From JBMNPT01 sp050943735 (lineage in GTDB: Bacteria; Bacillota; Clostridia; Oscillospirales; RGIG577), in the NCBI GenBank assembly GCA_050943735.1, contig JBMNPT010000001.1, positions 62,001 to 126,000 on the forward strand: a DNA stretch of 64,000 bases. Direction: 5' to 3'. The notes under the pieces are model-generated. The model had not been told where the DNA came from. It ran no database searches and saw nothing but the letters and a program-made list of their open reading frames with translations. Of this stretch, positions 51,974 to 59,609 are shown piece by piece. A program made the position numbers and the translations under genes. How positions within the stretch are numbered: position 1 is the stretch's first letter; each line of letters starts with the position of its first letter.

Positions 51974-52867
51974 TCATTCCTCCTCTTTGTGTTGTGTATC
52001 CTGCTGGGGTTCTTCCGGCTCCTCTGCCTCCAACAGCGTCTGTACGTAATTGGGCAGGGCAAAGGCGCCGCGATGCAAATTGGTATTGTAATACCGGGTT
52101 TCAATGCCCAGTTTCTTCCAGGGGGTAGCCCGCAGATCCCGCACCGGGTGGAACTTCTTGCTGGCAAAGCCAAACAGCCAGTGGCCCGAGGGATAGGTGG
52201 GGATATGGGCCTGATACACCCGGCTGATGGGGAAGGACTGCACAATCCGCTTGTGCGCCCGCTGCATGGCAATGGCGTCCTCCGGGTAGAAGGGACTCTC
52301 ATGCTGGTTGACCAGAATTCCCTCGTCGGTGAGGGCCCGATAACAGCTGCCGTAAAATTCCTTGGTAAACAGGCCCTCGCCCGGGCCAAAGGGGTCGGTA
52401 GAGTCCACGATGATCAGATCGTATTCCCCTTCGCAGGTGCGGATAAACTTCAGTCCGTCCTCATAGTGGATGGTCACCCGGGGATCATCCAGCCGGCAGG
52501 CGGTGCGGGGCAGCCACTGACGGCAGGCCTCCACCACCATGGGGTCGATCTCCACCATGTCGATGTGACGGATGCTCTCATAGCGGGTGAGTTCCCGGAT
52601 GGCTCCCCCATCCCCGGCGCCGATGACCAGTACCCGCTGGATGGCGGGATTGACCGCCATGGGCACATGCACAATCATCTCATGGTAGATGAACTCATCC
52701 TTTTCGGTGAGCATCATGTAGCCATCCAGGGTGAGAAACCGGCCAAACTCCGGCGACTCAAAAATATCAATGCGCTGAAAATCACTCTGGGCGCTGTACA
52801 GCTGCCGGTCTATTTTCACAGAGAGCTTCACATTGGGGGTGTGCCGCTCGCTGAACCACAATTCCAT
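51974..52867 (-). CDS. speE: Spermidine synthase-type aminopropyltransferase
   Basis: 297 residues. It transfers the aminopropyl group of decarboxylated SAM to a diamine. Seen are YHEM (61-64), the SAM-site GAGDGG (83-88), MVEIDPMVVEAC, the catalytic VDSTDPFGPGEGLF and IPTYPSGHW. In-frame sequence upstream overlaps speA; the ATG at 52867 has GGAGGG six bases away. A Pro/Glu-rich tail ends the protein. The acceptor may be putrescine or, since agmatine is the direct product of SpeA and no agmatinase is seen, agmatine. Confidence 0.93.
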   Translation of the reverse strand: MELWFSERHTPNVKLSVKIDRQLYSAQSDFQRIDIFESPEFGRFLTLDGYMMLTEKDEFIYHEMIVHVPMAVNPAIQRVLVIGAGDGGAIRELTRYESIRHIDMVEIDPMVVEACRQWLPRTACRLDDPRVTIHYEDGLKFIRTCEGEYDLIIVDSTDPFGPGEGLFTKEFYGSCYRALTDEGILVNQHESPFYPEDAIAMQRAHKRIVQSFPISRVYQAHIPTYPSGHWLFGFASKKFHPVRDLRATPWKKLGIETRYYNTNLHRGAFALPNYVQTLLEAEEPEEPQQDTQHKEEE

Positions 52868-52869
52868 CT

Positions 52870-54318
52870 TCATCCCTCCTGTATCACGTTGATGGACTCC
52901 AATGTGCTGTCCTCGGTACCGGTGAGGGAACAGCCCTTTTCCTTGGCGTAGGCGATGAAGTCCAGAATCTCCCGGGTGATGCGCTCTCCGGGCGCCAGAA
53001 TGGGAATGCCCGGCGGATAACACATGACAAACTCACTGCACACCCTTCCGGCGCTCTGCTCCATGGGCATGGCCTGTTTGGGCGCGTAAAAAGCCTGCTG
53101 GGGAGTATAGACCACCAGCGGATCAATGTACTCATGATCCAGCATCCCGGCCGGGTCCTTCTGATAGTGCCGCTTGATCTCCGAAAGGGCGGATACCAGC
53201 CGCTCCAGATCCCGTTCCCGGTCGCCCACCGAAATGTAGGCCAGAATGTTGCCGATGTCGCCGAACTCAATCTGGATGTCATACTCATCCCGAAGCAGAT
53301 CGTACACCTCGATGCCCGCCAGCCCGATGCCGATGGTATGCACCGACAGCTTGGTGCGGTCAAAGGCAAAGAAATCTCCGCCGTTGCACAGCTCCTCCCC
53401 ATAGGCGTAATACCCGCCGATGCGGCCTATCTCTTCCCGGCCATACTGGGCCAGCTGGGCCACCCGGCGGAAGATCTCCCGGCCGTGCAGGGCCAGGTTT
53501 TTCCGGCTGATATCCAGGGAGGACATCAGTAGATAGGAAGCACTGGTGGTCTGGGTGAGGTTGATCACCTGCCGCACATAACCGGGACTCACCCGATTGC
53601 CTCCCACCAGCAGAAAGGAGCTCTGGGTGAGGCTGCCGCCTGATTTGTGCATGCTCACCGAAGCCATATCCGCCCCGGCAGCCATGCCCGACACCGGCAG
53701 GTCCTCTCCGAAATAAAAATGGGTGCCGTGGGCCTCATCCACCAGCGCCAGCATCCCATGGGCATGGGCCAGCTCCACAATGCGCTGCAGATCAGAACAC
53801 ACGCCGTAATAAGTGGGGTTGTTCACCAGCACCGCCCGGGCGTCAGGATGGGCCGCGATGGCCTGTTCCACCGCTTCCACCGACATACCCAGGGAAATGC
53901 CCAGCTCCCGGTTGACGCCGGGATTCACATACACCGGCTGGGCGCCGCTGAGAATCAGCGCGTTGATGGCGCTGCGGTGCACATTTCGGGGCATGATGAT
54001 CTTTTCCCCTGCTTTGCAGGCGGCCATCACCATACTCTGCACCGAAGAGGTGGTGCCCCCCACCATCAAAAAGGCCTGCCGCGCCCCAAAGGCGTCGGCG
54101 GCCAGTTCTTCCGCTTCCTTGATGACCGAGATGGGGTGACACAGGTTGTCCAGGGGCTTCATGGAATTCACATCCACCCCCATGCACTTTTCCCCCAGAA
54201 ACTCGGTGAGCTCCGGATTCCCCTTGCCCCGTTTGTGACCCGGTACATCAAAGGGTACAATACGCTCCCGCCGGAAACGCTGCAGCGCTTCCAGAATGGG
54301 AGCCCGATTCTGGTCCAT
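52870..54318 (-). CDS. speA: Arginine/ornithine/lysine decarboxylase, fold III-like short form (probably SpeA)
   Basis: 482 residues of the Orn/Lys/Arg decarboxylase major domain, PLP-dependent. Seen are FDVPGHKRGKG (23-33), DEAHGTHF (194-201) and the PLP lysine Lys225 in SMHKSGG; the C-terminal domain has HEYIDPLVVYTP and YPPGIPILAPGE. The short B. subtilis-like form without the N-terminal wing domain usually decarboxylates arginine to agmatine. Lysine or ornithine cannot be excluded. GGAGGAGG precedes the ATG at 54318; it follows speD by 34 bases. Confidence 0.92.
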   Translation of the reverse strand: MDQNRAPILEALQRFRRERIVPFDVPGHKRGKGNPELTEFLGEKCMGVDVNSMKPLDNLCHPISVIKEAEELAADAFGARQAFLMVGGTTSSVQSMVMAACKAGEKIIMPRNVHRSAINALILSGAQPVYVNPGVNRELGISLGMSVEAVEQAIAAHPDARAVLVNNPTYYGVCSDLQRIVELAHAHGMLALVDEAHGTHFYFGEDLPVSGMAAGADMASVSMHKSGGSLTQSSFLLVGGNRVSPGYVRQVINLTQTTSASYLLMSSLDISRKNLALHGREIFRRVAQLAQYGREEIGRIGGYYAYGEELCNGGDFFAFDRTKLSVHTIGIGLAGIEVYDLLRDEYDIQIEFGDIGNILAYISVGDRERDLERLVSALSEIKRHYQKDPAGMLDHEYIDPLVVYTPQQAFYAPKQAMPMEQSAGRVCSEFVMCYPPGIPILAPGERITREILDFIAYAKEKGCSLTGTEDSTLESINVIQEG

Positions 54319-54352
54319 GTTGTCCTCCTCCTTCCCGCCGGGCCGGACCCGC

Positions 54353-55138
54353 TCAGTAGATGTTGCTGCCGCTGAAAATCTCAATCATCTCCTTGCGCAG
54401 ACTGCTGGAGATGTTCAGACGGGTACGGGGCGGCAGCTCATACACGTCGGTGTTGAAGAGGTAATTCTGCAGATCAATCTCTTTGATGAGCATTTTGGTG
54501 TGGAAAATGTTGGACTGGTAGACATTGATGTCGATGGCATCATACTTTTTCAGGGTCTTATCGTCGATGTAATCCTGAATGGAGGTGATCTCGTGATCCA
54601 TGAACAGCTTTTTGCCGCTGATATCCCGGGTAAACCCCCGCACCCGGTAATCCATGGTGATGATGTCCGAATCAAAGGAGCCGATGAGATAATCCAGCGT
54701 GGAAAGGGGGGTAATCTCCCCGCAGGTGGCCACGTCGATGTCCACCCGGAAGGTGGCCAGACAGGTATCGGGGTGGTATTCGGGGTAGGTGTGCACCGTC
54801 ACATGGCTCTTGTCCAGATGGGCCACCACCGTATCGCCCTGAAGCACTTCGGCCTCGCCCAGCCGGCTGCCCAGCATACTCTCCTCCGCCACCAGAAAGG
54901 TGACGCTGGCTCCCTGAGGCTCATAATCCTGCCGACTCACATACAGCACATGGGCGCCGATCATCTCGGTCACCTTATAGAGGATATTAGTCAGACGCTC
55001 CGAATTGTACTGCTCGTCGATATAGGAGATATAGTCCCGCTGTTCCCGTTCGCTCTTGGCGTAGCACACATCGTAGATGTTGAAACTGAGGGATTTGGTC
55101 AGATTGTTGAAGCCATAGAGTTTCAGTTTGTTTCCCAT
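54353..55138 (-). CDS. speD: S-adenosylmethionine decarboxylase proenzyme (long, E. coli type)
   Basis: 261 residues, highly similar in sequence to the enterobacterial SpeD (KLKLYGFNNLTKSLSFNIYD, SRQDYEPQGASVT, TMDYRVRGFTRDI) rather than the short B. subtilis SpeH. Self-cleavage should occur at Lys110-Ser111 (HLDKSHVTVHTYPE), giving the pyruvoyl group. It supplies decarboxylated SAM for SpeE. AGAGGAG precedes the ATG. It is the first gene of the operon and sits directly behind an intrinsic terminator (55171-55216), implying attenuation. Confidence 0.95.
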   Translation of the reverse strand: MGNKLKLYGFNNLTKSLSFNIYDVCYAKSEREQRDYISYIDEQYNSERLTNILYKVTEMIGAHVLYVSRQDYEPQGASVTFLVAEESMLGSRLGEAEVLQGDTVVAHLDKSHVTVHTYPEYHPDTCLATFRVDIDVATCGEITPLSTLDYLIGSFDSDIITMDYRVRGFTRDISGKKLFMDHEITSIQDYIDDKTLKKYDAIDINVYQSNIFHTKMLIKEIDLQNYLFNTDVYELPPRTRLNISSSLRKEMIEIFSGSNIY

Positions 55139-55170
55139 TCCACTGCGCTCCTCTTTTGGAAAAATCCAGA

Positions 55171-55216
55171 TAAAAAAACAGGCGTATCATGGGGACTGTT
55201 CCCACAATACACCTGT
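55171..55216 (-). terminator. Intrinsic terminator (attenuator) in front of speD
   Basis: A 10-bp outer stem ACAGGTGTAT/ATACGCCTGT (55207-55216 and 55178-55187 on the minus strand, one T-G pair), an inner TGGG/CCCA stem, and seven T (55172-55178). Only 33 bases separate the T run from the speD ATG, leaving no room for another promoter. Confidence 0.88.
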
Positions 55217-55504
55217 GAAGTCTGCGAAAAGTACGCTCATACCGCCGGTATTGGCGTCCGGGCAGAAGTCAGAGTCTATATAGCAATTCCTTACTTTTAC
55301 TACTCTTATTGATTGTTTCACAAGTGTGCTGTTTGGCCGCGCCGCGGCACAGAACCCCTACTTACATCAATAAGGCAACGAAAGTTGCCAAAACCGGCAT
55401 TTGACCCAGCTGTCCGTATGGCTATGATCCTCCCAAAGAGGATGGTCACGATTGCTACCGCTTCCATGGGGGAAGCGTACAGGCTCCAATTCGCCTTGAT
55501 AACA
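55217..55504 (-). ncRNA. Long structured leader of the polyamine operon (class unassigned)
   Basis: The RNA from about 55504 to the terminator contains clear hairpins. Reading 5' to 3' they are CGCTTCC/GGAAGCG, ATCCTC/GGAGGAT, GGCAAC/GTTGCC, a TTATTGAT/ATCAATAA stem enclosing GCCGC/GCGGC, and ATACC-GCC-like/GGTAT (55239-55251). The bases CAATAC (55248-55253) can pair with GTATTG (55205-55210) in the 5' arm of the terminator, an antiterminator that competes with the last hairpin. The first 190 nt, with partly pairing ends, could instead be a 6S-like RNA. No known riboswitch consensus was matched. Confidence 0.6.
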
Positions 55505-55509
55505 CATGG

Positions 55510-55538
55510 ATTATACTGCAAAATTCCGCAAAATGCAA
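55510..55538 (-). promoter_or_regulatory. Promoter of the polyamine operon leader
   Basis: TTGCAT (55533-55538), 17 bases, TATAAT (55510-55515) on the minus strand. It is about 370 bases before the speD ATG and only 28 bases after the symporter stop codon. Confidence 0.88.
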
Positions 55539-55566
55539 GGGATTTTGGCTATTTAACCTACTTTTT

Positions 55567-56988
55567 TCATTCATCCTCCATTTTTTGCGCCGGAACCTTG
55601 ACTTTTCTGGGATCCAGCAGACAGAGCACCACAAACACCGGCAGATTGGTAGCGCACATGAAGTACACTACATCGCCGAACAGAGGCTGAATCTGGGGGC
55701 AGGCCAACCACACCACCGCCGAGAGGATAGCGGTTAGAATGACCCCCACACCGGCGCTGCGGCTGCACAGACGGGGCAGCAGCAGACCGCCCATCACCAC
55801 CAGGGCGGTGGAAATGGTCAGGGCCGAGGAGACCTTGAGGGCGCTCAAAATGGTGCCGAACCGGGAGGACAGCAGATAGGTGAGCAAGCCCAGAATCAGG
55901 ATGATTGCCTTGTTCACCAGCAGACTGTTGCGCTGCAGCAGTCCCCGCAGCGGACTGCGGGCCAGGACATCCCGGCTCACCGTGGTGGAGCATCCGATGA
56001 GCACATTGCAGGCGGTGGACATATCGGCGGCCCACAGGCCTGCCAGCGTGATGCCCGCCACCACCGGCGACAGAGAGAGAATGATCTGGGGCAGCGCTCC
56101 GGTGGCGGTCACATCGGGCAGAATCACCTTGGCGCAAATGCCCAGCATGGCGCACAAAAAGCCAATGGGAATCATCAGCACCGCGCCGATGCAGTAGCCC
56201 TTGCGGGCGGCTAGGTGATCCCGGGAGGTGAGTCCGATCTGCAGCACGCTCTGAATGGACACACAGGTGGTGATCATCACAAAAATCCAGGCCAGAATGA
56301 CCCCGGGGCCCATGCCGGCCACAAAATCCAAATAGGGCACCTGGGGTTCACTGGCGGCCAGGGTCTGTACCGCGTCCATGCCCCCGGCCTGAAAATACAC
56401 CATACAAAAGGCGGAGATCACCCCAATGTAAATCAGCGCCACGTTGAGCACATTGCTGAGGCTGGCAGACCCCATACCTCCGATGAGGGCCACCACCATG
56501 AAGATGAGAAAGCTGAACAGCATGCCGCTCTCCCGGGTGAACACGTCGGGCAGCAGGGAGGCCAGAATGGAGCTGCCGGCGATGTATTGCAGGGCGATGA
56601 TGGTACACTGCAGCACAATCTGCACAAAGACGGTGAGATGTGCCGTGGGACGGCCGTACATCTCCTCCACCAGTTCCGCCACGGTGGTGTGGCCGCTGCG
56701 GCGGAAACGCACCACCACAAAGCAGCCGGCCACAATGGCGCCAATGGCCCAGGCCACATTGTACCATCCGGCGGACAGCCCCACACTGAAGGCATTTTCC
56801 GCGATGCCGATGGTAGAGGCTCCACCGATGGCCATTCCCGCGATGGTCACCGCCGTCACCCACACATTGTTTTTACCCTGATAGAGCAAAAAGGAATCCC
56901 CGTCCTTTTTGCCCCGCAGGGACACCGCCCAGCTGATGCCGATGAGCACCAGTACGTAGGCTATGATGATGAGCAGTGGAATATTCAT
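55567..56988 (-). CDS. Sodium:solute symporter (SSS family)
   Basis: A 473-residue transporter with about thirteen membrane helices. It belongs to the SSS family, with LIGISWAVSLRGKKDGDSFLL at the start, the helix 2 region GMAIGGASTIGIAENAFSVGLSAGWYN (in part) and GLWAADMSTACNVLIGCSTTVSRD near helix 8, the sodium-site region. It follows the LarA-like gene by 30 bases under the same Trp T-box. The substrate may be a 2-hydroxy acid, an aromatic amino-acid derivative or tryptophan; this is inference from the operon. AAAGGGG precedes the ATG. Confidence 0.9.
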   Translation of the reverse strand: MNIPLLIIIAYVLVLIGISWAVSLRGKKDGDSFLLYQGKNNVWVTAVTIAGMAIGGASTIGIAENAFSVGLSAGWYNVAWAIGAIVAGCFVVVRFRRSGHTTVAELVEEMYGRPTAHLTVFVQIVLQCTIIALQYIAGSSILASLLPDVFTRESGMLFSFLIFMVVALIGGMGSASLSNVLNVALIYIGVISAFCMVYFQAGGMDAVQTLAASEPQVPYLDFVAGMGPGVILAWIFVMITTCVSIQSVLQIGLTSRDHLAARKGYCIGAVLMIPIGFLCAMLGICAKVILPDVTATGALPQIILSLSPVVAGITLAGLWAADMSTACNVLIGCSTTVSRDVLARSPLRGLLQRNSLLVNKAIILILGLLTYLLSSRFGTILSALKVSSALTISTALVVMGGLLLPRLCSRSAGVGVILTAILSAVVWLACPQIQPLFGDVVYFMCATNLPVFVVLCLLDPRKVKVPAQKMEDE

Positions 56989-57018
56989 GTTGTTTCCCCT
57001 TTCTTCGTCACGTTTCCG

Positions 57019-58287
57019 TCAGGGCTGGTAAAACGGCACCACACTGCCGCCGTAGGGCATCACATAGACCCCCTTGCCCCGCAGATCCACACCCTCCAGC
57101 AGCCGGTCCACCTGGTCAAAGGCCAGAATCCCCATATCCCGCACCTCCTGGGCCGGAATGGAGGAGAGCATCCGCACCTGACACCGGCGAGTCACCTCAC
57201 AGGCCGCATAAAACAAATACCCCGGAATGTTAAAGCCCTCCCGCAGAGCAGCATCCAACCGGCCCTCCCGCTGGGGCTCAATCCAGCCAAAAAACTCCGG
57301 CGCGCCGCCGCCCTCCCGGCATTGGGCCAAAAAGAGCAATGTGCCGCCTTCCTTCACCGCCTGGGCCGCGTTGAACAGCGTTTTCACCGCCTGGTACAGG
57401 CTGATGTCCTTGGGGTATCCTCCGCAGGAGGCGATGACCACATCCGCTTTGCGGGGGATCTCCACCCCGCAGTGACGCTGCACATACCGGCAGCTCTCCC
57501 GCCAGGCCTCATACCAGTGTCCACAGAAAAACCGGCTGTGCCGGCTGTGGGAATCCACCACAATGTTCACGCCGAACACCGGAGCCACCATAGCCGCGGC
57601 TTCCACCATGTCCTCGTTGAGGGGGTTGCCCTCCACGGCGCCGCTGCCAATGAGAGGATTGGAACAGGGCTGATCGGGACTGAGGGAGTGGAGATGGTTC
57701 TGCAGGATGGTCTCCCGAGCACTGACACCGGGCAGAATGCTCTTGCGGCCCCCTCCGAAGCCCGCCATGAGATGGTGGACGGTGGCGCCCATAGTAATCA
57801 CCTTGCGGCCCACCACCAGAGGGTGCACCCGTACCACTGTACCCCGGCTGGTGGTCCCCACCTCCACCAGATCGGCGGAGTCACAGTCATGCTGGGCCAC
57901 CCGCAGACGGCGGTGCAGCTCCGGAGTGAGCAGCTGATCCAGTTCCGCTTCGGTCTGAGGCCGATGGGTTCCCAACGCGATGAGCACCACCATATCCTCG
58001 TCGGCCACACCCAGACGATTGAGCCGCTCCACCAGCAGAGGCAGCAGTTTATCCTGCCGCATCCAGTACCGGGTGATATCGCTGATGACCAGAGTTACCT
58101 GATCCCCCGGCTCCACCACCTGCTCCAACCCGGGCCCTCCAATGGGATGCTCCATGGCCTGCCGGAAGCCCTCTTCCACATCTTCCAGCACCGGCATGGG
58201 GTTCTCCTCCAATACTTCCACCCAGTCTGCGCCTTCCACCGGCAGACAAACCTGGCCCTCGCCATAGCCCAGACGCAATTCTTTCAT
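57019..58287 (-). CDS. LarA-family (nickel-pincer) racemase/epimerase homolog
   Basis: A 422-residue protein of the lactate racemase (DUF2088) family. Residues matching the known catalytic and cofactor residues of LarA are in place: Asp70 and Arg73 (ISDITRYW), His108 (GTHRP), His172 (VHHLMAGFGGG), Lys182 (GGGRKSILPG) and His198. It should therefore need the nickel-pincer cofactor made by LarB, LarC and LarE, which are not seen in this window. Homologs act on lactate, malate, phenyllactate, gluconate and other 2-hydroxy acids. A GTG at 58296 is an alternative start; ATG at 58287 is preferred. A tryptophan-type T-box lies upstream, which is unexpected for a lactate racemase. Confidence 0.9.
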   Translation of the reverse strand: MKELRLGYGEGQVCLPVEGADWVEVLEENPMPVLEDVEEGFRQAMEHPIGGPGLEQVVEPGDQVTLVISDITRYWMRQDKLLPLLVERLNRLGVADEDMVVLIALGTHRPQTEAELDQLLTPELHRRLRVAQHDCDSADLVEVGTTSRGTVVRVHPLVVGRKVITMGATVHHLMAGFGGGRKSILPGVSARETILQNHLHSLSPDQPCSNPLIGSGAVEGNPLNEDMVEAAAMVAPVFGVNIVVDSHSRHSRFFCGHWYEAWRESCRYVQRHCGVEIPRKADVVIASCGGYPKDISLYQAVKTLFNAAQAVKEGGTLLFLAQCREGGGAPEFFGWIEPQREGRLDAALREGFNIPGYLFYAACEVTRRCQVRMLSSIPAQEVRDMGILAFDQVDRLLEGVDLRGKGVYVMPYGGSVVPFYQP

Positions 58288-58317
58288 CCTTTCCACACCC
58301 TTTCCTTCTCACAAAAC

Positions 58318-58558
58318 AAAAAAGAGTTCCTGCCCTTCCAAAGGACAGGAACTCTCCTGCGGTACCACCTTATTTGACGTCCCGGGGACGCCCACTCTCG
58401 GCCATAACGCTGCCATGCGGCACAGACTACTGCCGTTTCGGGTTCGCCCATGCGCTCCGGGGTCCATTTGTCACAGTCCGTTTCCACCGGATTTCCACCC
58501 TCACCGGCTCTCTGCGGGACGTGGCTGTGTTTTACTTCCCCATCGTCGCTTTTGCTTT
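58318..58558 (-). promoter_or_regulatory. T-box leader with tryptophan (UGG) specifier
   Basis: Reading the minus strand from the promoter, Stem I has GGGG (5') paired with CCCC (3') and CACAG with CTGTG. The AGTA element lies opposite a 3' loop ACAAATGGA, in which the specifier triplet TGG is followed by A, the same layout as in glyQS. The apical AGAGAGCCGG/GGTGGAAA-CCGG elements and the T-box AAGGTGGTACCGCAG (58358-58372) are present. A terminator follows (stem 58323-58335 with 58343-58355, six T). Uncharged tRNA-Trp should switch the operon on. The bulge base is U (TGGT), which pairs best with a discriminator A; with G it is a wobble pair. Confidence 0.9.
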
Positions 58559-58564
58559 TTTACT

Positions 58565-58593
58565 ATCATAGCGCGGGGAGGGCTCTTTGTCAA
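58565..58593 (-). promoter_or_regulatory. Promoter of the T-box/LarA-like operon
   Basis: TTGACA (58588-58593), 17 bases, TATGAT (58565-58570) on the minus strand; the -35 overlaps the last bases of modC. Confidence 0.9.
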
Positions 58594-59609
58594 GCGTCCC
58601 GGTCCAGCCACAGCAGCTCCCGGGCAGGCAATTCCATCCACAACTGCTGCCCCGGAGCAGGCGGTTCACCGGTTTCCCAGCGCAGTGACTCTCCCCCCTG
58701 GCCCTCCAGCAGCACAATGGCCTGATGAGGAGTTTCCACCACACTGGTCACCCGGCACAGCAGGCGGCCCTCCCCGGGGCCGGGCGCGGCGCGCAGCGCT
58801 CGGGCCGGCAGGCCCACCGCCTCGGCAGGTCGGGGCGGTGCGACCGGCACCCCCCATTGGACCGCCCACACCTTCCCGTCGGACCGCCGTTCCAGAGAGG
58901 AAAGATTTTCGCAGCCCAACAGGCGGGCGGCGGAACGGGTCCCCGGCTGGGCCAGCACCTGCCGGCGAGGCCCCCGCACCTGAATTTCTCCTCCCGCCAT
59001 CACCGCCATCTCTCCGCACAACCGATAGGCTTCCTCCCGGTCATGGGTCACCAGCACCGCCGGCCCCGGGAAATCAGCCAGATGGGTACGCAACTCCTGT
59101 TCCAGCTCCCACCGCAGTCCGGTGTCCAGTGCCGAAAAGGGTTCGTCCAGCAACAATGCTTCGGGCTGAGAGGCTAGCATCCGGGCCAGCGCCGTCCGCT
59201 GCTGCTGTCCCCCCGATAGTTGAGTGGGGTATTTGCGCTCCAGGCCCTCCAGCCGGAACCGCCGCAGCAAAGCAGACACGTCCGCCCGGCGCCAGTCCCT
59301 TCGGCTGCCGGCCAGCCCGGAGCGCACATTGCCCTCCACTGTCATGTTGGGGAACAGGGCGTAATTCTGAAATAGAAACCCCACCTTCCGGCGGCACACC
59401 GGCACGTCCACCCGCCGCCGGGAATCAAACAGAGTACGTCCATTGAGACAGATCAGTCCCTCATCGGGGGTTTGAATGCCCGCGATGCATTGCAGCGTCA
59501 CGCTTTTGCCGGCGCCGGAGGCCCCCAACAGCGCCAGCCGCTCTTCCGTTTCCCATTCCACATCCAACTGAAAGTTCCCCAGCCGTTTGCGGATGCGCAC
59601 CTGCAGCAT
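58590..59609 (-). CDS. modC: Molybdate ABC transporter ATP-binding protein ModC
   Basis: 339 residues: Walker A GASGAGKS (29-36), signature LSGGQQQR (131-138), Walker B LLLDEP (152-157) and a C-terminal molybdate-binding-like (MOP/TOBE) region from about 270. Length and the MOP-like end fit ModC. A longer open frame upstream overlaps modB and is rejected; the true ATG overlaps the modB stop as TGATG. Last gene of the modABC operon. Confidence 0.93.
   Translation of the reverse strand: MLQVRIRKRLGNFQLDVEWETEERLALLGASGAGKSVTLQCIAGIQTPDEGLICLNGRTLFDSRRRVDVPVCRRKVGFLFQNYALFPNMTVEGNVRSGLAGSRRDWRRADVSALLRRFRLEGLERKYPTQLSGGQQQRTALARMLASQPEALLLDEPFSALDTGLRWELEQELRTHLADFPGPAVLVTHDREEAYRLCGEMAVMAGGEIQVRGPRRQVLAQPGTRSAARLLGCENLSSLERRSDGKVWAVQWGVPVAPPRPAEAVGLPARALRAAPGPGEGRLLCRVTSVVETPHQAIVLLEGQGGESLRWETGEPPAPGQQLWMELPARELLWLDRDA

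Noticed and set aside
55217..55504. Naming the speD leader a SAM-I, lysine, cobalamin, M-box or guanidine riboswitch or a T-box
   Set aside because: None of the core conserved strings of these classes is present; no T-box sequence occurs here.
55318..55521. A 67-codon minus-strand frame inside the speD leader
   Set aside because: It would start upstream of the predicted transcript start, inside the promoter, and has no ribosome-binding site.
56215..58377. A 720-codon plus-strand frame opposite the symporter and LarA-like genes
   Set aside because: It crosses two real genes and the T-box terminator; no ribosome-binding site.
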